Below, one piece after another: positions 8,498 to 16,520 of a DNA stretch of 64,000 nt. The notes beneath the pieces are model-generated. The model was not told the origin of the DNA, did no database searches, and was given only the letters and a program-made list of their open reading frames with translations. The number at the start of each line of letters is the position of its first letter. The first letter of the stretch is position 1. Origin of the DNA: Robbsia betulipollinis (lineage in GTDB: Bacteria; Pseudomonadota; Gammaproteobacteria; Burkholderiales; Burkholderiaceae); contig NZ_JAPMXC010000010.1 of the NCBI RefSeq assembly GCF_026624755.1, forward strand, positions 393,054-457,053. Direction: 5' to 3'. The translations under genes and the position numbers were made by a program.

Positions 8498-9397
8498 ATG
8501 CAAAAAAACCGCGCCGTGCCTTCGTCTTCGTTTGCGTTTGGGTCTGCGCCCGTATCCCGGATCGTGCCGTCGGCATGGCGCGCCGCGCCGTCATGGGTCG
8601 CCACGCTGGCGCTGATCGCCACGCTGGGCGTGACGCACGCCGCGTGTGCCGCTTCCGCGACGATTGCGGCGGGCATCTATCCCAGTTATCCGCCGCTCGA
8701 CATGCGCGACCCGCAGACCGACAAGCTGACCGGCTTCGATGTCGATCTGGGCAACGCGCTGGCGGCGAAACTGAGCGCCCGGCTGGATTGGGTCGAGACC
8801 AATTACGCGGAGCTGATCGCGGCCGTCAAGACCGGGCGTATCCAGATCTTCTTCAATGGCATGTCCGATACCGCCGAGCGACGCGAACAGATCGCCTTCG
8901 TCGACTATCTGCGCTCGGGATCGCAGTTCATGACCATGGCGACAACGCCGCTGGCTTCCCCTGAAGCCTTGTGCGGCAAGAAAATCGGCATTAGCCGCCT
9001 GACGAACATGCCCGCCGCGCTGCAGGCCTGGAGCGCCCAGCATTGCGAGAAAGCCGGCAAGCCGGCCGCCATCTACGTACCGGCCGACAACAGCATCGAC
9101 GGCCGCATCCAGATGAAGCAGGGCCGCACCGAGGCGGTCCTGCAGGACAGTCTGACGGTGCCGCGCACCCTCGATCAGGAAAAGGGCAAGTATCTGACGG
9201 TGGGCGAGCCGTTCGCCTATTACGAAATGGGGGTGGGGGTCGGGAAGCAGGATGCGGCCCTGCAGAAGCGGATCGCGCAGGCGTTGCAGCAACTGATCGA
9301 TGACGGTACCTACGCGAAAATGATGGCGAAATGGGGTTTGCCCGCCAGCAGCGCGCTGCGGCAAGTGACCATCAACGACGCACCCATCCCGAAATAA
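8498..9397 (+). CDS. ABC substrate-binding protein 2 (PAAT family)
   Basis: A second periplasmic binding protein of the operon, 299 residues from ATG 8498. An ATG at 8447 overlapping the upstream stop (ATGA) would add 17 residues and is an alternative. A long basic/Ser-rich n-region leads to the signal core APSWVATLALIATLGVTHAACA. It is closely related to the protein at 5314, sharing IYPSYPPLDMRD, KLTGFDVDLGNALAAKLS, GMSDTAERREQIAFVDYLRSG and the paired Cys (LCGKKIG, QHCEK). Unlike SBP1 it keeps the ammonium-type acidic residue (Asp217, VLQDSLTV). One permease/ATPase pair with two binding proteins suggests two related ligands entering by one channel. Confidence 0.88.
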   Translation: MQKNRAVPSSSFAFGSAPVSRIVPSAWRAAPSWVATLALIATLGVTHAACAASATIAAGIYPSYPPLDMRDPQTDKLTGFDVDLGNALAAKLSARLDWVETNYAELIAAVKTGRIQIFFNGMSDTAERREQIAFVDYLRSGSQFMTMATTPLASPEALCGKKIGISRLTNMPAALQAWSAQHCEKAGKPAAIYVPADNSIDGRIQMKQGRTEAVLQDSLTVPRTLDQEKGKYLTVGEPFAYYEMGVGVGKQDAALQKRIAQALQQLIDDGTYAKMMAKWGLPASSALRQVTINDAPIPK

Positions 9398-9421
9398 CGC
9401 ATTCCTCCACAGGCCGCGCCG

Positions 9422-10168
9422 ATGCTTCCGCTCTACATCATCAATCCGAACTCGCTGGGCGAGGTGACCGCACGGATCGCGCGCGCGAGCCAGACGCAGG
9501 CGGGGACGAACGATCCACCGCTGCGCTGCGTGACGCTCGACGCCGCGCCGCCGGGCATCATCTCGCAGCGGGATGCCGATCTCGCCGCCACGCTGGTGGC
9601 GGATTTCGTCGAGCGGCATCACGCGCAGGCGAGCGGTTTCGTCATCGCCTGCTATAGCGATCCGGGCCTGAGCGCCGCACGCGAGCTGACGCGCAAGCCC
9701 GTGATCGGCATCGGCCAGGCGAGCCTGGCGACGGCCCTGAGTCTGGGCGAGCGGATCGGCGTCATCGCGGTCAGTTCGCGCGGCATCGCCCGTCACTGGC
9801 GCGCCTACCGGGCGTTCGGCTGCGACGCGTTGATCGCGGGAGAGCGGGCGATCGATGTGTCGGTGGCCGAATCCGGCGATGAAGGCCTCGCGTTGCAGCG
9901 TCTGATCGATACCGCATGCCGGTTGCGGGACGACGACGGCGCCGGCGTGATCGTGCTCGGCTGCGCCGGCATGGCCGAGTTGCGCGCGCGCGTAGAGGAC
10001 GCGGTGGGCGTGCCGGTCATCGACCCCTGCGGCGCGGCCGTGGCGCTCGCGCTCGCGCGGGTGCGCGAGATTCGGCAGGGCGCCGGACATGTCGCAACGC
10101 CTGCTGTAATGCCTGCCATAACGCCTGCCGCAGCGTTTTCCGCTTCTCCCACTTCGACGGTGCCATGA
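9422..10168 (+). CDS. Hydantoin racemase (Asp/Glu racemase superfamily)
   Basis: Cofactor-independent racemase of 5-substituted hydantoins (EC 5.1.99.5), 248 residues. It has the two-cysteine mechanism of the Asp/Glu/hydantoin racemase family: Cys77 (VIACYSDPGLSAAREL) and Cys181 (VIVLGCAGMAEL), the same spacing as the Cys76/Cys181 pair of characterised hydantoin racemases. The N-terminal INPNSLGEVTARI is also typical. It lets both hydantoin enantiomers flow to the stereospecific hydantoinase/carbamoylase. The last 30 residues (ATPAVMPAITPAAAFSASPT) are low-complexity, come from a 12-bp tandem repeat, and extend past the usual family end. The stop overlaps the hydantoinase start (ATGATG). Confidence 0.88.
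   Translation: MLPLYIINPNSLGEVTARIARASQTQAGTNDPPLRCVTLDAAPPGIISQRDADLAATLVADFVERHHAQASGFVIACYSDPGLSAARELTRKPVIGIGQASLATALSLGERIGVIAVSSRGIARHWRAYRAFGCDALIAGERAIDVSVAESGDEGLALQRLIDTACRLRDDDGAGVIVLGCAGMAELRARVEDAVGVPVIDPCGAAVALALARVREIRQGAGHVATPAVMPAITPAAAFSASPTSTVP
10094..10141. repeat. 12-bp tandem repeats at the 3' end of the racemase gene
   Basis: Three good 12-mers, GCAACGCCTGCT (10094), GTAATGCCTGCC (10106) and ATAACGCCTGCC (10118), are followed by the degenerate GCAGCGTTTTCC (10130), which resembles the unit of the array at 5244-5291. The array is in frame and encodes the Ala/Pro/Thr tail of the racemase, ending 23 bp before the hydantoinase start. It looks like slippage-driven growth of a dispensable gene end. 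Confidence 0.65.
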
Positions 10169-11751
10169 TGAACGAGATTTTCGATCTGACGATTCGCGGC
10201 GGCACCATCGCGGACGATACGCGCGTGTTCGAAGCCGATATCGGCGTCATCGATGGCCTGATCGCGGCCGTCGGCCCGAATCTCGCCGCCGGGCGGCGCG
10301 ACATCGATGCGCGCGGGCGGCTCGTGCTGCCCGGCGGCATCGATACGCACTGCCATGTCGAACAGCGCTCCGGCATGGGCATGATGTGCGCCGACGACTG
10401 GTATTCGGCCAGCGTCTCGGCGGCATTCGGCGGCACGACGATGATCGTGCCGTTCGCGGCGCAGCATCGCGGCATGTCGCTCAAGCAGGTGGCGCATGAC
10501 TACGCCGCGCTGGCGGCCGAGAAATCGGTCATCGACTACAGCTATCACCTGATTCTGTCCGAGACCGACGCGACCACGCTCGACACGGATCTGGTGGAAC
10601 TGATCCGTTCGGGCATCACGTCGTTCAAGGTCTACATGACCTACGACCAACTCAAGCTCGACGACTATCAACTGCTCGACGTGCTGGCGGTGGCCGCGCG
10701 CGAGCAGGCGCTGGTGATGGTGCACGCCGAGAACAACGACGTGATCCGCTGGGTCTCGCAGCGCCTGCTCGAGCGCGGCAAGGTCGCGCCGAAACATCAT
10801 GGCGTCAGTCACGTGGTGCTCGCCGAAGCGGAAGCGACGAACCGGGCAATCGCATTGTCCAGCCTGCTCGACGTACCGATCCTGATCGTGCACGTCTCCG
10901 CCCGCGAGGCCATCGGCACCATCGCCGCGGCGCGCCAGATGGGCGCGGCCGTCTACGGCGAAACCTGCCCCCACTACCTGACGCTGACCGAGGACGCGAT
11001 GGACGCGCCGGGCATGGAAGGCGCGAAATATTGCTGTAGTCCGCCGCTGCGCGATGCCGACGCACAGGAGGCCCTGTGGGCGGCATTGAAGGAGGGCGTG
11101 CTGCAGACGGTATCGTCGGACCACGCGCCTTATCGTTTCGACGCGAGCGGCAAGTTGCCGTTCGGCGACGCGACCACCTTCAAGCAGATGGCGAACGGCA
11201 TGCCCGGTCTCGAATTGCGTCTGCCGCTGCTGTTCTCCGAAGGCGTCGCCAAGGGAAGGCTGACCCTGCCCGAATTCGTCGCGCTGTCGGCGACGAACCA
11301 CGCGCGCATGTTCGGGCTGTATCCGCGCAAGGGTCACCTGGCGGTGGGTGCCGATGCCGACATCGCGATCTGGCATGCCGAACGCGAGACGACATTGACG
11401 AGTGCCGCGCTGCACGACCGGGTCGGTTATACCCCGTATGAGGGCATGACGATCACGGGCTGGCCGGAGACCGTCATCAACGCGGGGCGCGTGATCGTCG
11501 AGGCGGGCGCGCTGCACGCCGAACGCGGCAGCGGCCGTTTCATCGCGCGCACCGCGCCGCTGCCGTGCACGGCGCCACGGCCGCTATCGCCACGCGGCCG
11601 GTTTTTTCGCGCGCTGGCCGACGACGCGGCAGCCCGGACGCCGGCAGCCCGGACGCCGGAAGCCCGGATGCCGGAATACGGCGCGGGCTACCCGGAATCG
11701 AAACCGCACCCGGCGGAACTCCACGTTTACCCGGAAGCGCCCCTGGAATAG
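10165..11751 (+). CDS. Dihydropyrimidinase / D-hydantoinase with repetitive C-terminal tail
   Basis: Opens the hydantoin or dihydropyrimidine ring to the N-carbamoyl amino acid (EC 3.5.2.2 type), 528 residues. The binuclear zinc site is complete: His62-x-His64 (GGIDTHCHVEQ), carbamylated Lys155 (ITSFKVYMTYD), His187 (VMVHAEND), His243 (LIVHVSARE) and Asp319 (VSSDHAPYRFD). The YxETCPHYL motif and the GADADIAIWH strand are also present. Its partners are the racemase just upstream and the D-carbamoylase at 1156, whose presence argues for D-selectivity overall. The catalytic domain ends near residue 470. An extra Ala/Pro/Arg-rich tail of about 45 residues contains three in-frame 15-bp repeats. 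ATG 10165 overlaps the racemase stop; the second ATG (10168) is equally possible. Confidence 0.92.
   Translation: MMNEIFDLTIRGGTIADDTRVFEADIGVIDGLIAAVGPNLAAGRRDIDARGRLVLPGGIDTHCHVEQRSGMGMMCADDWYSASVSAAFGGTTMIVPFAAQHRGMSLKQVAHDYAALAAEKSVIDYSYHLILSETDATTLDTDLVELIRSGITSFKVYMTYDQLKLDDYQLLDVLAVAAREQALVMVHAENNDVIRWVSQRLLERGKVAPKHHGVSHVVLAEAEATNRAIALSSLLDVPILIVHVSAREAIGTIAAARQMGAAVYGETCPHYLTLTEDAMDAPGMEGAKYCCSPPLRDADAQEALWAALKEGVLQTVSSDHAPYRFDASGKLPFGDATTFKQMANGMPGLELRLPLLFSEGVAKGRLTLPEFVALSATNHARMFGLYPRKGHLAVGADADIAIWHAERETTLTSAALHDRVGYTPYEGMTITGWPETVINAGRVIVEAGALHAERGSGRFIARTAPLPCTAPRPLSPRGRFFRALADDAAARTPAARTPEARMPEYGAGYPESKPHPAELHVYPEAPLE
11627..11671. repeat. 15-bp in-frame tandem repeat in the hydantoinase tail
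   Basis: Two identical 15-mers (CGGCAGCCCGGACGC at 11627 and 11642) and a third with two changes (11657) encode the Ala-Arg-Thr-Pro-rich stretch of the hydantoinase C-terminal tail. Because 15 is a multiple of three, copy-number change would lengthen or shorten the tail without breaking the frame. Confidence 0.8.
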
Positions 11752-11814
11752 CAAGGCTTCCACGTCCGCGCACGCCTTTCGAGGTTGACGCCTCCAAACC
11801 GCGATCCTATGATT

Positions 11815-11851
11815 GTTCTATTGGATGAATTAATGTTCTTTCTGATAGAAC
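11815..11851. promoter_or_regulatory. Candidate operator of the IclR-type regulator
   Basis: A locally AT-rich stretch in the 113-bp gap before the iclR-type gene holds the inverted repeat GTTCTAT (11815-11821) and ATAGAAC (11845-11851), perfect over 7 bases with a 23-base spacer. The half-site GTTCT recurs inside (GTTCTTT at 11835). It ends just before the GCGGAGG ribosome binding site. An autoregulatory site is plausible; binding is untested. Confidence 0.35.
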
Positions 11852-11864
11852 TGCGGAGGCCGGT

Positions 11865-12623
11865 ATGGTTCGTTCACGCGCGGAGGCCGTCCTGCCCTTG
11901 GACGTTTCCCCCAGCGGGGTCGATGTCATCGACCGCGTGGTGGCGATACTGCTCGCATTTCGCACCGGCGATCCGCCGCTGACATTGACCGAGATCGCCA
12001 ATCGCACCGGCCTGTACAAAAGCACCGTGCTCCGTTTGACCGCCGCACTCGGTCATCATCATTTGCTGACCCGATCGAGCGACGGACGCTATCAATTAGG
12101 CATATTGAATTACAGCATCGGGAAACGCTACGAATCCAATCTCAATATTGGCGACGTCCTTCTGCCGTTGATGCGCGACCTGAATGAAAAGCTCGGAGAG
12201 ACCGTGGCGTTTCATATCCGCTCCGGGAACGTACGGGTTTGTCTTTTTCGCATCGATTCCCGGTTTTCGGTTCGTGCCGACGTCAAGCCCGGCGATATCC
12301 AGCAACTCGAGCGGGGCGCGGGCGGCCGGGTTCTGCTGGCCTTCTGCGGCCAGACGGGCGACCCGTACGAAGCGATTCGAAACGACCATTGCTATCTTTC
12401 GATGGGCGAAAGAGATGCGGAAACCGCGGGCGTGTCGGCCCCCGTATTCGGTCCGATGCAGGAACTCATCGGAGCCGTCGGCATCGTCACGCCCATCACG
12501 CGAATGACAGCCGATCAAGCCGACCCTTTCACAGTGTCGGTACTCGATACCGCCGCGCGGGCGACGGCCCGGCTCGGTGGGGACAACACCGGAATGCTGG
12601 CCGCGTTGGCACGCAGGCAGTAA
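11865..12623 (+). CDS. IclR-family transcriptional regulator
   Basis: A 252-residue regulator with an N-terminal winged HTH (DVIDRVVAILLAF...LTLTEIANRTGLYKSTVLRLTAALGHHHLL, about residues 19-70) and a GAF-like effector domain (GDVLLPLMRDLNEKLGETVAFHI onwards). IclR regulators bind small carboxylates or aromatic compounds, usually near the operon they control. GCGGAGG at 11853-11859 supports ATG 11865. It follows the hydantoinase by 113 bp on the same strand and may regulate the upstream ureide operon, the MFS gene downstream, or both. A GC-rich hairpin lies 20 bp after its stop. Confidence 0.88.
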   Translation: MVRSRAEAVLPLDVSPSGVDVIDRVVAILLAFRTGDPPLTLTEIANRTGLYKSTVLRLTAALGHHHLLTRSSDGRYQLGILNYSIGKRYESNLNIGDVLLPLMRDLNEKLGETVAFHIRSGNVRVCLFRIDSRFSVRADVKPGDIQQLERGAGGRVLLAFCGQTGDPYEAIRNDHCYLSMGERDAETAGVSAPVFGPMQELIGAVGIVTPITRMTADQADPFTVSVLDTAARATARLGGDNTGMLAALARRQ

Positions 12624-12643
12624 GGCAGACGATCACGCGCCCG

Positions 12644-12660
12644 GGCCGGCAGCGCCGGCC
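12644..12660 (+). terminator. GC-rich hairpin after the IclR gene
   Basis: GGCCGGC (12644-12650), loop AGC, and GCCGGCC (12654-12660) form a perfect 7-bp stem, 21 bases after the iclR-type stop. No T-run follows, so it may only cause pausing or protect an mRNA end rather than act as an intrinsic terminator. Confidence 0.35.
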
Positions 12661-12724
12661 GGACCCATAGAATTCGACGAAAAGCGTCTCCGCCGCGATG
12701 CGATCCGCCCGGAGGCGAAGACAA

Positions 12725-13990
12725 ATGGAGACAACCATGACACCGTGGTACAAGGAACTCAGCAGGCCCGAGAAGCGTACTTTCTGGGCCTGTTTCAGCG
12801 GTTGGGGGCTGGATGCCATGGACACGCAAATGTATGCGCTGGCCATTCCGACGCTGATTGCGATCTGGGGCATGACCCGGGGTCAGGCGGGAATCCTGGG
12901 CACCACCGTGCTGATCATGGCCTCCCTCGGCGGGTGGGCCGCCGGTATTTTGTCGGACCGTTTCGGCCGGGTTCGCATCCTGCAGATCACGATCATCTGG
13001 TTCTCGTTCTTCACTTTCATCTCCGCCTTCACCGATTCCTTCTGGCAGTTGCTGGTCACGCGCAGCCTGCAAGGCATCGGCTTTGGCGGGGAGTGGGCGG
13101 TCGGCGCGGTGCTGATCAGCGAGACGATCAACCCGCGCGTTCGCGGCCGCGTCGTGGGCGCCCTGCAGGCGGGCTGGGCGATCGGCTATGCGATCGCCGT
13201 CCTGATGTCGACGGTGCTTTTCAATTACCTTCCCCCGGCGACCGCATGGCGCGTCATGTTCGCGGCCGGTGCCGTGCCGGCTTTGCTGGTCATCTGGATT
13301 CGTCGCAATGTCGAGGAAGCGCCGTTGTATCGCGAAGAGCGGGCACGCGTGGACGCGAGCGGCGATCAACCACGTATCGGCGAGGTCTTCGCACGTCCGA
13401 TTCGCGCCACGACGTTCAAGGCCATCCTTCTGACCTTCGGTATCTATGGCGGCAACTACGTCATGATCACCTGGTTGCCCGCGTACCTCAAGCTGGTTCT
13501 GAACCTGTCGATCAACAGCATCGGCGGCTACCTGGCGATCAATATTCTCGGCTCCTTCGCCGGCGCGTTCTTGAATGGCTGGCTGGCCGACAGCATCGGC
13601 CGAAGAAAAACCTTCGTGACGATCGCGTGCTGTCAGGCGATCGCCGTCGCCATCTACACCATGACGCCCATCAACCTCACCGCCACGCTTGTTCTGGGAT
13701 TCGTGCTGGGCACCCTGCAGTCCGGCACCGCCGCCGGCACCGGGGCCTATCTCGCGGAGTTGTTCCCGACGCGTATCCGCGGTTCAGCCCAGGGGCTCTG
13801 CGGCAATGCCGGCCGGGCGATCGGCGCGGTGATGCCGACGATCGTCGGCTTGATCAGCATTCGCCTGCATCTGGGTCTCGCCATGGGCTTGTGCGCCGTG
13901 GCGTCCTATCTGATCGTCGTGATCGCCGCGTTGTCGTTGCCGGAAACGCGGGGGCGGGATCTGTCGGGCAGCGGTGGCGTGGTGCATTGA
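12725..13990 (+). CDS. MFS transporter, metabolite:H+ symporter type
   Basis: A 421-residue inner membrane carrier with about 12 predicted helices. The MFS loop-2/3 motif reads GILSDRFGRVRI and its second-half counterpart GWLADSIGRRKTF. GIGFGGEWAVGAVLISE and LAELFPTRIRGSAQG are typical of the aromatic-acid/sialate/metabolite:H+ symporter group. ATG 12725 has GGAGG at 12711-12715; ATG 12737 with GGAG at 12727 is an equally possible start (MTPWYKEL). It lies 100 bp after the IclR gene. The solute is unknown; uptake of a carboxylate used by the neighbouring pathway is a fair guess. Confidence 0.88.
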   Translation: METTMTPWYKELSRPEKRTFWACFSGWGLDAMDTQMYALAIPTLIAIWGMTRGQAGILGTTVLIMASLGGWAAGILSDRFGRVRILQITIIWFSFFTFISAFTDSFWQLLVTRSLQGIGFGGEWAVGAVLISETINPRVRGRVVGALQAGWAIGYAIAVLMSTVLFNYLPPATAWRVMFAAGAVPALLVIWIRRNVEEAPLYREERARVDASGDQPRIGEVFARPIRATTFKAILLTFGIYGGNYVMITWLPAYLKLVLNLSINSIGGYLAINILGSFAGAFLNGWLADSIGRRKTFVTIACCQAIAVAIYTMTPINLTATLVLGFVLGTLQSGTAAGTGAYLAELFPTRIRGSAQGLCGNAGRAIGAVMPTIVGLISIRLHLGLAMGLCAVASYLIVVIAALSLPETRGRDLSGSGGVVH

Positions 13991-14001
13991 GCGCATCCGC
14001 T

Positions 14002-14772
14002 TCAGGCGCCGCCCCACTGCATCGTCAGTCCACCGTCGATCGTCCACGTCTGGCCGGTGACGTAATCGCCCGCGTCGCTTGCCAGCAAGAGGGCGACCTG
14101 TGCGATTTCCTCGGGTTGCCCGGCGCGGTGCCAGGGAATGTTTTCCATCGCCTTGGCGCTGGCCTTCGGATCGTCCAGTCGCTCTTGCGTCATCGGTGTC
14201 TGGATCAGGCCGGGCGCGACGCCGTTCACATTGATCTTGTGCGGCGCAAGTTCCCGCGAAAGACTGCGGATCAGCGAATTGACCCCTGCCTTGGCCATTT
14301 CATAGGGCGCGCTTTCCGGTGTCGGCAGGTGTCCCGCGACCGAGGAAATCAGCACGATACGGCCTTGACCACCCTGCGCCAACCGGTGTTTCGCGAATTC
14401 GCGACAAAAAAAGAAAGGCCCTTTGAGATCGGTGTTCAAAATCACATCCAGTTTTTCGTCGGTCATCTCGACAACCGGGACGCCGCCCATTCCCTTGCCC
14501 GCGCTGTTGACGAGAATGTCGACCCGACCCAGCTCCTCGACCACCGCGCTCATCGCAGACGCCACGGCACGGGAGTCCATGACATCGTTTTGAAGCACGA
14601 ATGCCTTGCGTCCGTGCGCCTGAACGTTACGCGCCGTCCGATTCGCACCGTCGTGATCCGTGTGATACAGGATTGCCACATCCGCGCCCGCCTTCGCGAA
14701 CAACTCGGCGATCGCCGCGCCAATTCCCGAGTCCGCGCCCGTGATCAAAGCCTTTTTTCCGTCAAGTTTCAT
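14002..14772 (-). CDS. Short-chain dehydrogenase/reductase, glucose 1-dehydrogenase-like
   Basis: A 256-residue classical SDR. It has the cofactor motif TGADSGIG (11-18), NSAG (89-92), and catalytic Ser143/144, Tyr157 and Lys161 (YEMAK). The adenine end VAILYHTDHDGANRT suggests NADP. The C-terminus DYVTGQTWTIDGGLTMQWG is common in glucose 1-dehydrogenase and 3-oxoacyl reductase homologues. AGGAG precedes the ATG at 14772. It is convergent with the MFS gene (11 bp apart) and divergent from the alpha/beta hydrolase. The substrate is undetermined. Confidence 0.88.
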   Translation of the reverse strand: MKLDGKKALITGADSGIGAAIAELFAKAGADVAILYHTDHDGANRTARNVQAHGRKAFVLQNDVMDSRAVASAMSAVVEELGRVDILVNSAGKGMGGVPVVEMTDEKLDVILNTDLKGPFFFCREFAKHRLAQGGQGRIVLISSVAGHLPTPESAPYEMAKAGVNSLIRSLSRELAPHKINVNGVAPGLIQTPMTQERLDDPKASAKAMENIPWHRAGQPEEIAQVALLLASDAGDYVTGQTWTIDGGLTMQWGGA

Positions 14773-14957
14773 GGTCCTCTCCTGTGCGAAAGCAGGGCAT
14801 GCCCGCCCCGTTCCGTGAAGCGGCGCAATGCCCGTTCCCGGGCACGTGGACGTCAGATCTGCGCATCCTGCTGGTACGACCCTTGCTGACCACGTTGCCG
14901 AAGGGTGGAACGGCCAGGGCGGCGTTCTGCCGCGCGATCCGCCCGCATGAGGCCCAT

Positions 14958-14985
14958 CCCGCCCGGTGCACGACTGCCGGGCGGG
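14958..14985 (+). other. Strong hairpin in the 5' region of the alpha/beta hydrolase gene
   Basis: CCCGCCCGG (14958-14966), a 10-base loop, and CCGGGCGGG (14977-14985) form a perfect 9-bp GC stem 29 bases before the start codon at 15015. It is followed by CCTTTC rather than a true T-run. It could be a weak terminator, an attenuator or a leader-RNA structure in the 242-bp divergent gap. Confidence 0.5.
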
Positions 14986-15014
14986 CCTTTCAGATTCGAC
15001 GCAAAGAGGAAGCG

Positions 15015-15917
15015 ATGTCGACTTTGACGACAGACCTGCTTGATATGACTTATCAAGACAACGGTCCGAAAGACGGTCCCGTTGTCCTGCTCATCCACGG
15101 CTGGCCCGACGATGCATCGACCTGGGACGCCGTCGCAGTGCAGTTGAACCGCACCGGTCTCCGAACGATCGTGCCGACACTGCGTGGGTTCGGCGCGACG
15201 CGTCTTCACGAAGGGGAGGCGCGTACCGGAAACAGTGCCATTCTCGCGATGGACATGATGGCGTTGATGGATGGGCTCGGCATCGATCGCTTCATGGTTG
15301 CAGGCCATGACTGGGGATCGAACGCGGCTGAAGCGCTTGCCGTGGGATGGCCCGAACGTGTTGAGCGGATGGCGATGCTGTGTACGCCCTCTCGCCTGGG
15401 TGGCATGCCGACTCCGCCCTTCGAGCAGGCCCAACGGCAGTGGTATCACTGGTTCATGGCAACGGGCCGCGGCGCTCAGGCAGTGCGCGACGACCGGCGA
15501 GGGTTCGCGCACCTGCATTGGGTCAACTGGTCCCCGCCCGGCTGGTTCGACGAGGCGACCTTCAACCGTGTCGCGGCAGCGTTCGACAATCCCGATTGGG
15601 TGGAGGTCACGCTGCACAGCTACCGGGCGCGTTGGGACGAGGCGACGCCCGATCCGAGCAGTCAGTGGCTCGAGGACAAAATCAGGACGACCCGGACACT
15701 CTCGCTGCCGACCGTCTATATCCAGGGTGCCGTCGACGGCGTCAATCCGCCATCGGCCGCGAAGGGCGTTCCCTCCAAATTCACGGGACCGTTCGCTTTT
15801 ATCGAGTTGACAGGGGTGGGTCACTTTGCGCAACGCGAGAACCCCGACGCCGTTGCGAAGCATCTTCTCCATCTCTTTACAGGCGATCCCGCTACGTTGG
15901 CCAGCCTCGTCGACTGA
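15015..15917 (+). CDS. Alpha/beta hydrolase, epoxide hydrolase-like
   Basis: A 300-residue cytoplasmic alpha/beta hydrolase. It has the oxyanion motif HGWPDD (29-34), the nucleophile elbow GHDWGS with Asp99, and a triad His about residue 270 (TGVGHFAQREN). An Asp nucleophile in a GHDWG elbow is characteristic of epoxide hydrolases and haloacid/haloalkane hydrolases, not of esterases. GAGGA at 15006-15010 supports ATG 15015. It is divergent from an SDR and followed by crcB. CrcB exports fluoride and some relatives of this hydrolase are fluoroacetate dehalogenases, so the pairing is suggestive only. Substrate unknown. Confidence 0.85.
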   Translation: MSTLTTDLLDMTYQDNGPKDGPVVLLIHGWPDDASTWDAVAVQLNRTGLRTIVPTLRGFGATRLHEGEARTGNSAILAMDMMALMDGLGIDRFMVAGHDWGSNAAEALAVGWPERVERMAMLCTPSRLGGMPTPPFEQAQRQWYHWFMATGRGAQAVRDDRRGFAHLHWVNWSPPGWFDEATFNRVAAAFDNPDWVEVTLHSYRARWDEATPDPSSQWLEDKIRTTRTLSLPTVYIQGAVDGVNPPSAAKGVPSKFTGPFAFIELTGVGHFAQRENPDAVAKHLLHLFTGDPATLASLVD

Positions 15918-16020
15918 AGCGAAATACCCTGAGCGAGAGTCCGAGGGGTTTCCGCTCGTCCTGCGAAGCGGAGTTTCCCGGATGTCGATCGAGGGATCCA
16001 TCGCGCCAGGAGAAACGAGA

Positions 16021-16410
16021 ATGACGGAATTCGTCGGTTTGCTTGCTATCAGCCTCGGGGCCGCAATCGGCGCCGTGGCGCGGTATGGCTTGAGCCTCGG
16101 TCTCAACCTGCTGCTCCCTTACATGCCGCTCGGCACACTGGCGGCCAATTTGATCGCGGCCTTCATCGTTGGGGCGGCCATCGCGTTTTTCGGTTCTTCC
16201 CCCAACCTGTCGCCGATGTGGCGCCTGTTCATCATTACCGGGCTTGCAGGCGGTCTTTCTACGTTTTCGACCTTCGCCGCGGAATTGTTGACGCTGCTGC
16301 GGGAGGGGCGGTTCGGATGGTCCGCGGCAATGCTGTTCATGCATGTCGGAGGCTCGCTTGCGGCTACCGCCGCGGGAATCCTCGTCGTCAAATGGCTGGG
16401 TCACAGGTGA
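16021..16410 (+). CDS. crcB: CrcB/Fluc fluoride channel
   Basis: A 129-residue, four-helix membrane protein that exports fluoride as a dual-topology dimer. Conserved elements are GAAIGAVARYGLS near the N-terminus, GTLAANLIAAFIVG with the pore Asn, and TGLAGGLSTFSTFAAE with the phenylalanine/threonine track. AGGAG at 16008-16012 supports ATG 16021. It lies 103 bp after the hydrolase on the same strand. I looked for a fluoride riboswitch in the gap and saw none. Confidence 0.92.
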   Translation: MTEFVGLLAISLGAAIGAVARYGLSLGLNLLLPYMPLGTLAANLIAAFIVGAAIAFFGSSPNLSPMWRLFIITGLAGGLSTFSTFAAELLTLLREGRFGWSAAMLFMHVGGSLAATAAGILVVKWLGHR

Positions 16411-16487
16411 CGCCAGCACTCACCCAGCTACCGTCGACGACATTCAACCGTGTTCGCCCGCTCGGCAGCGATCTTCGAAATTCCAAT

Positions 16488-16519
16488 AAATTGAAATTTC
16501 GCTGCTGGAAATTGAAATT
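16488..16519. promoter_or_regulatory. Phased direct repeats upstream of the oxidase operon
   Basis: AAATTGAAATT occurs twice, at 16488-16498 and 16509-16519, exactly 21 bp apart (two helical turns, same DNA face). A further GAAATT lies at 16477. They sit just upstream of the -35 box at 16521 in a strikingly AT-rich island. The best candidate ligand is the XRE-cupin regulator encoded in the same operon. Confidence 0.5.
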
Positions 16520-16520
16520 A

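Noticed and set aside
15918-16020. Possible fluoride riboswitch before crcB
   Set aside because: Neither the conserved pseudoknot elements nor the typical crcB-motif core are recognisable in the 103-bp gap.
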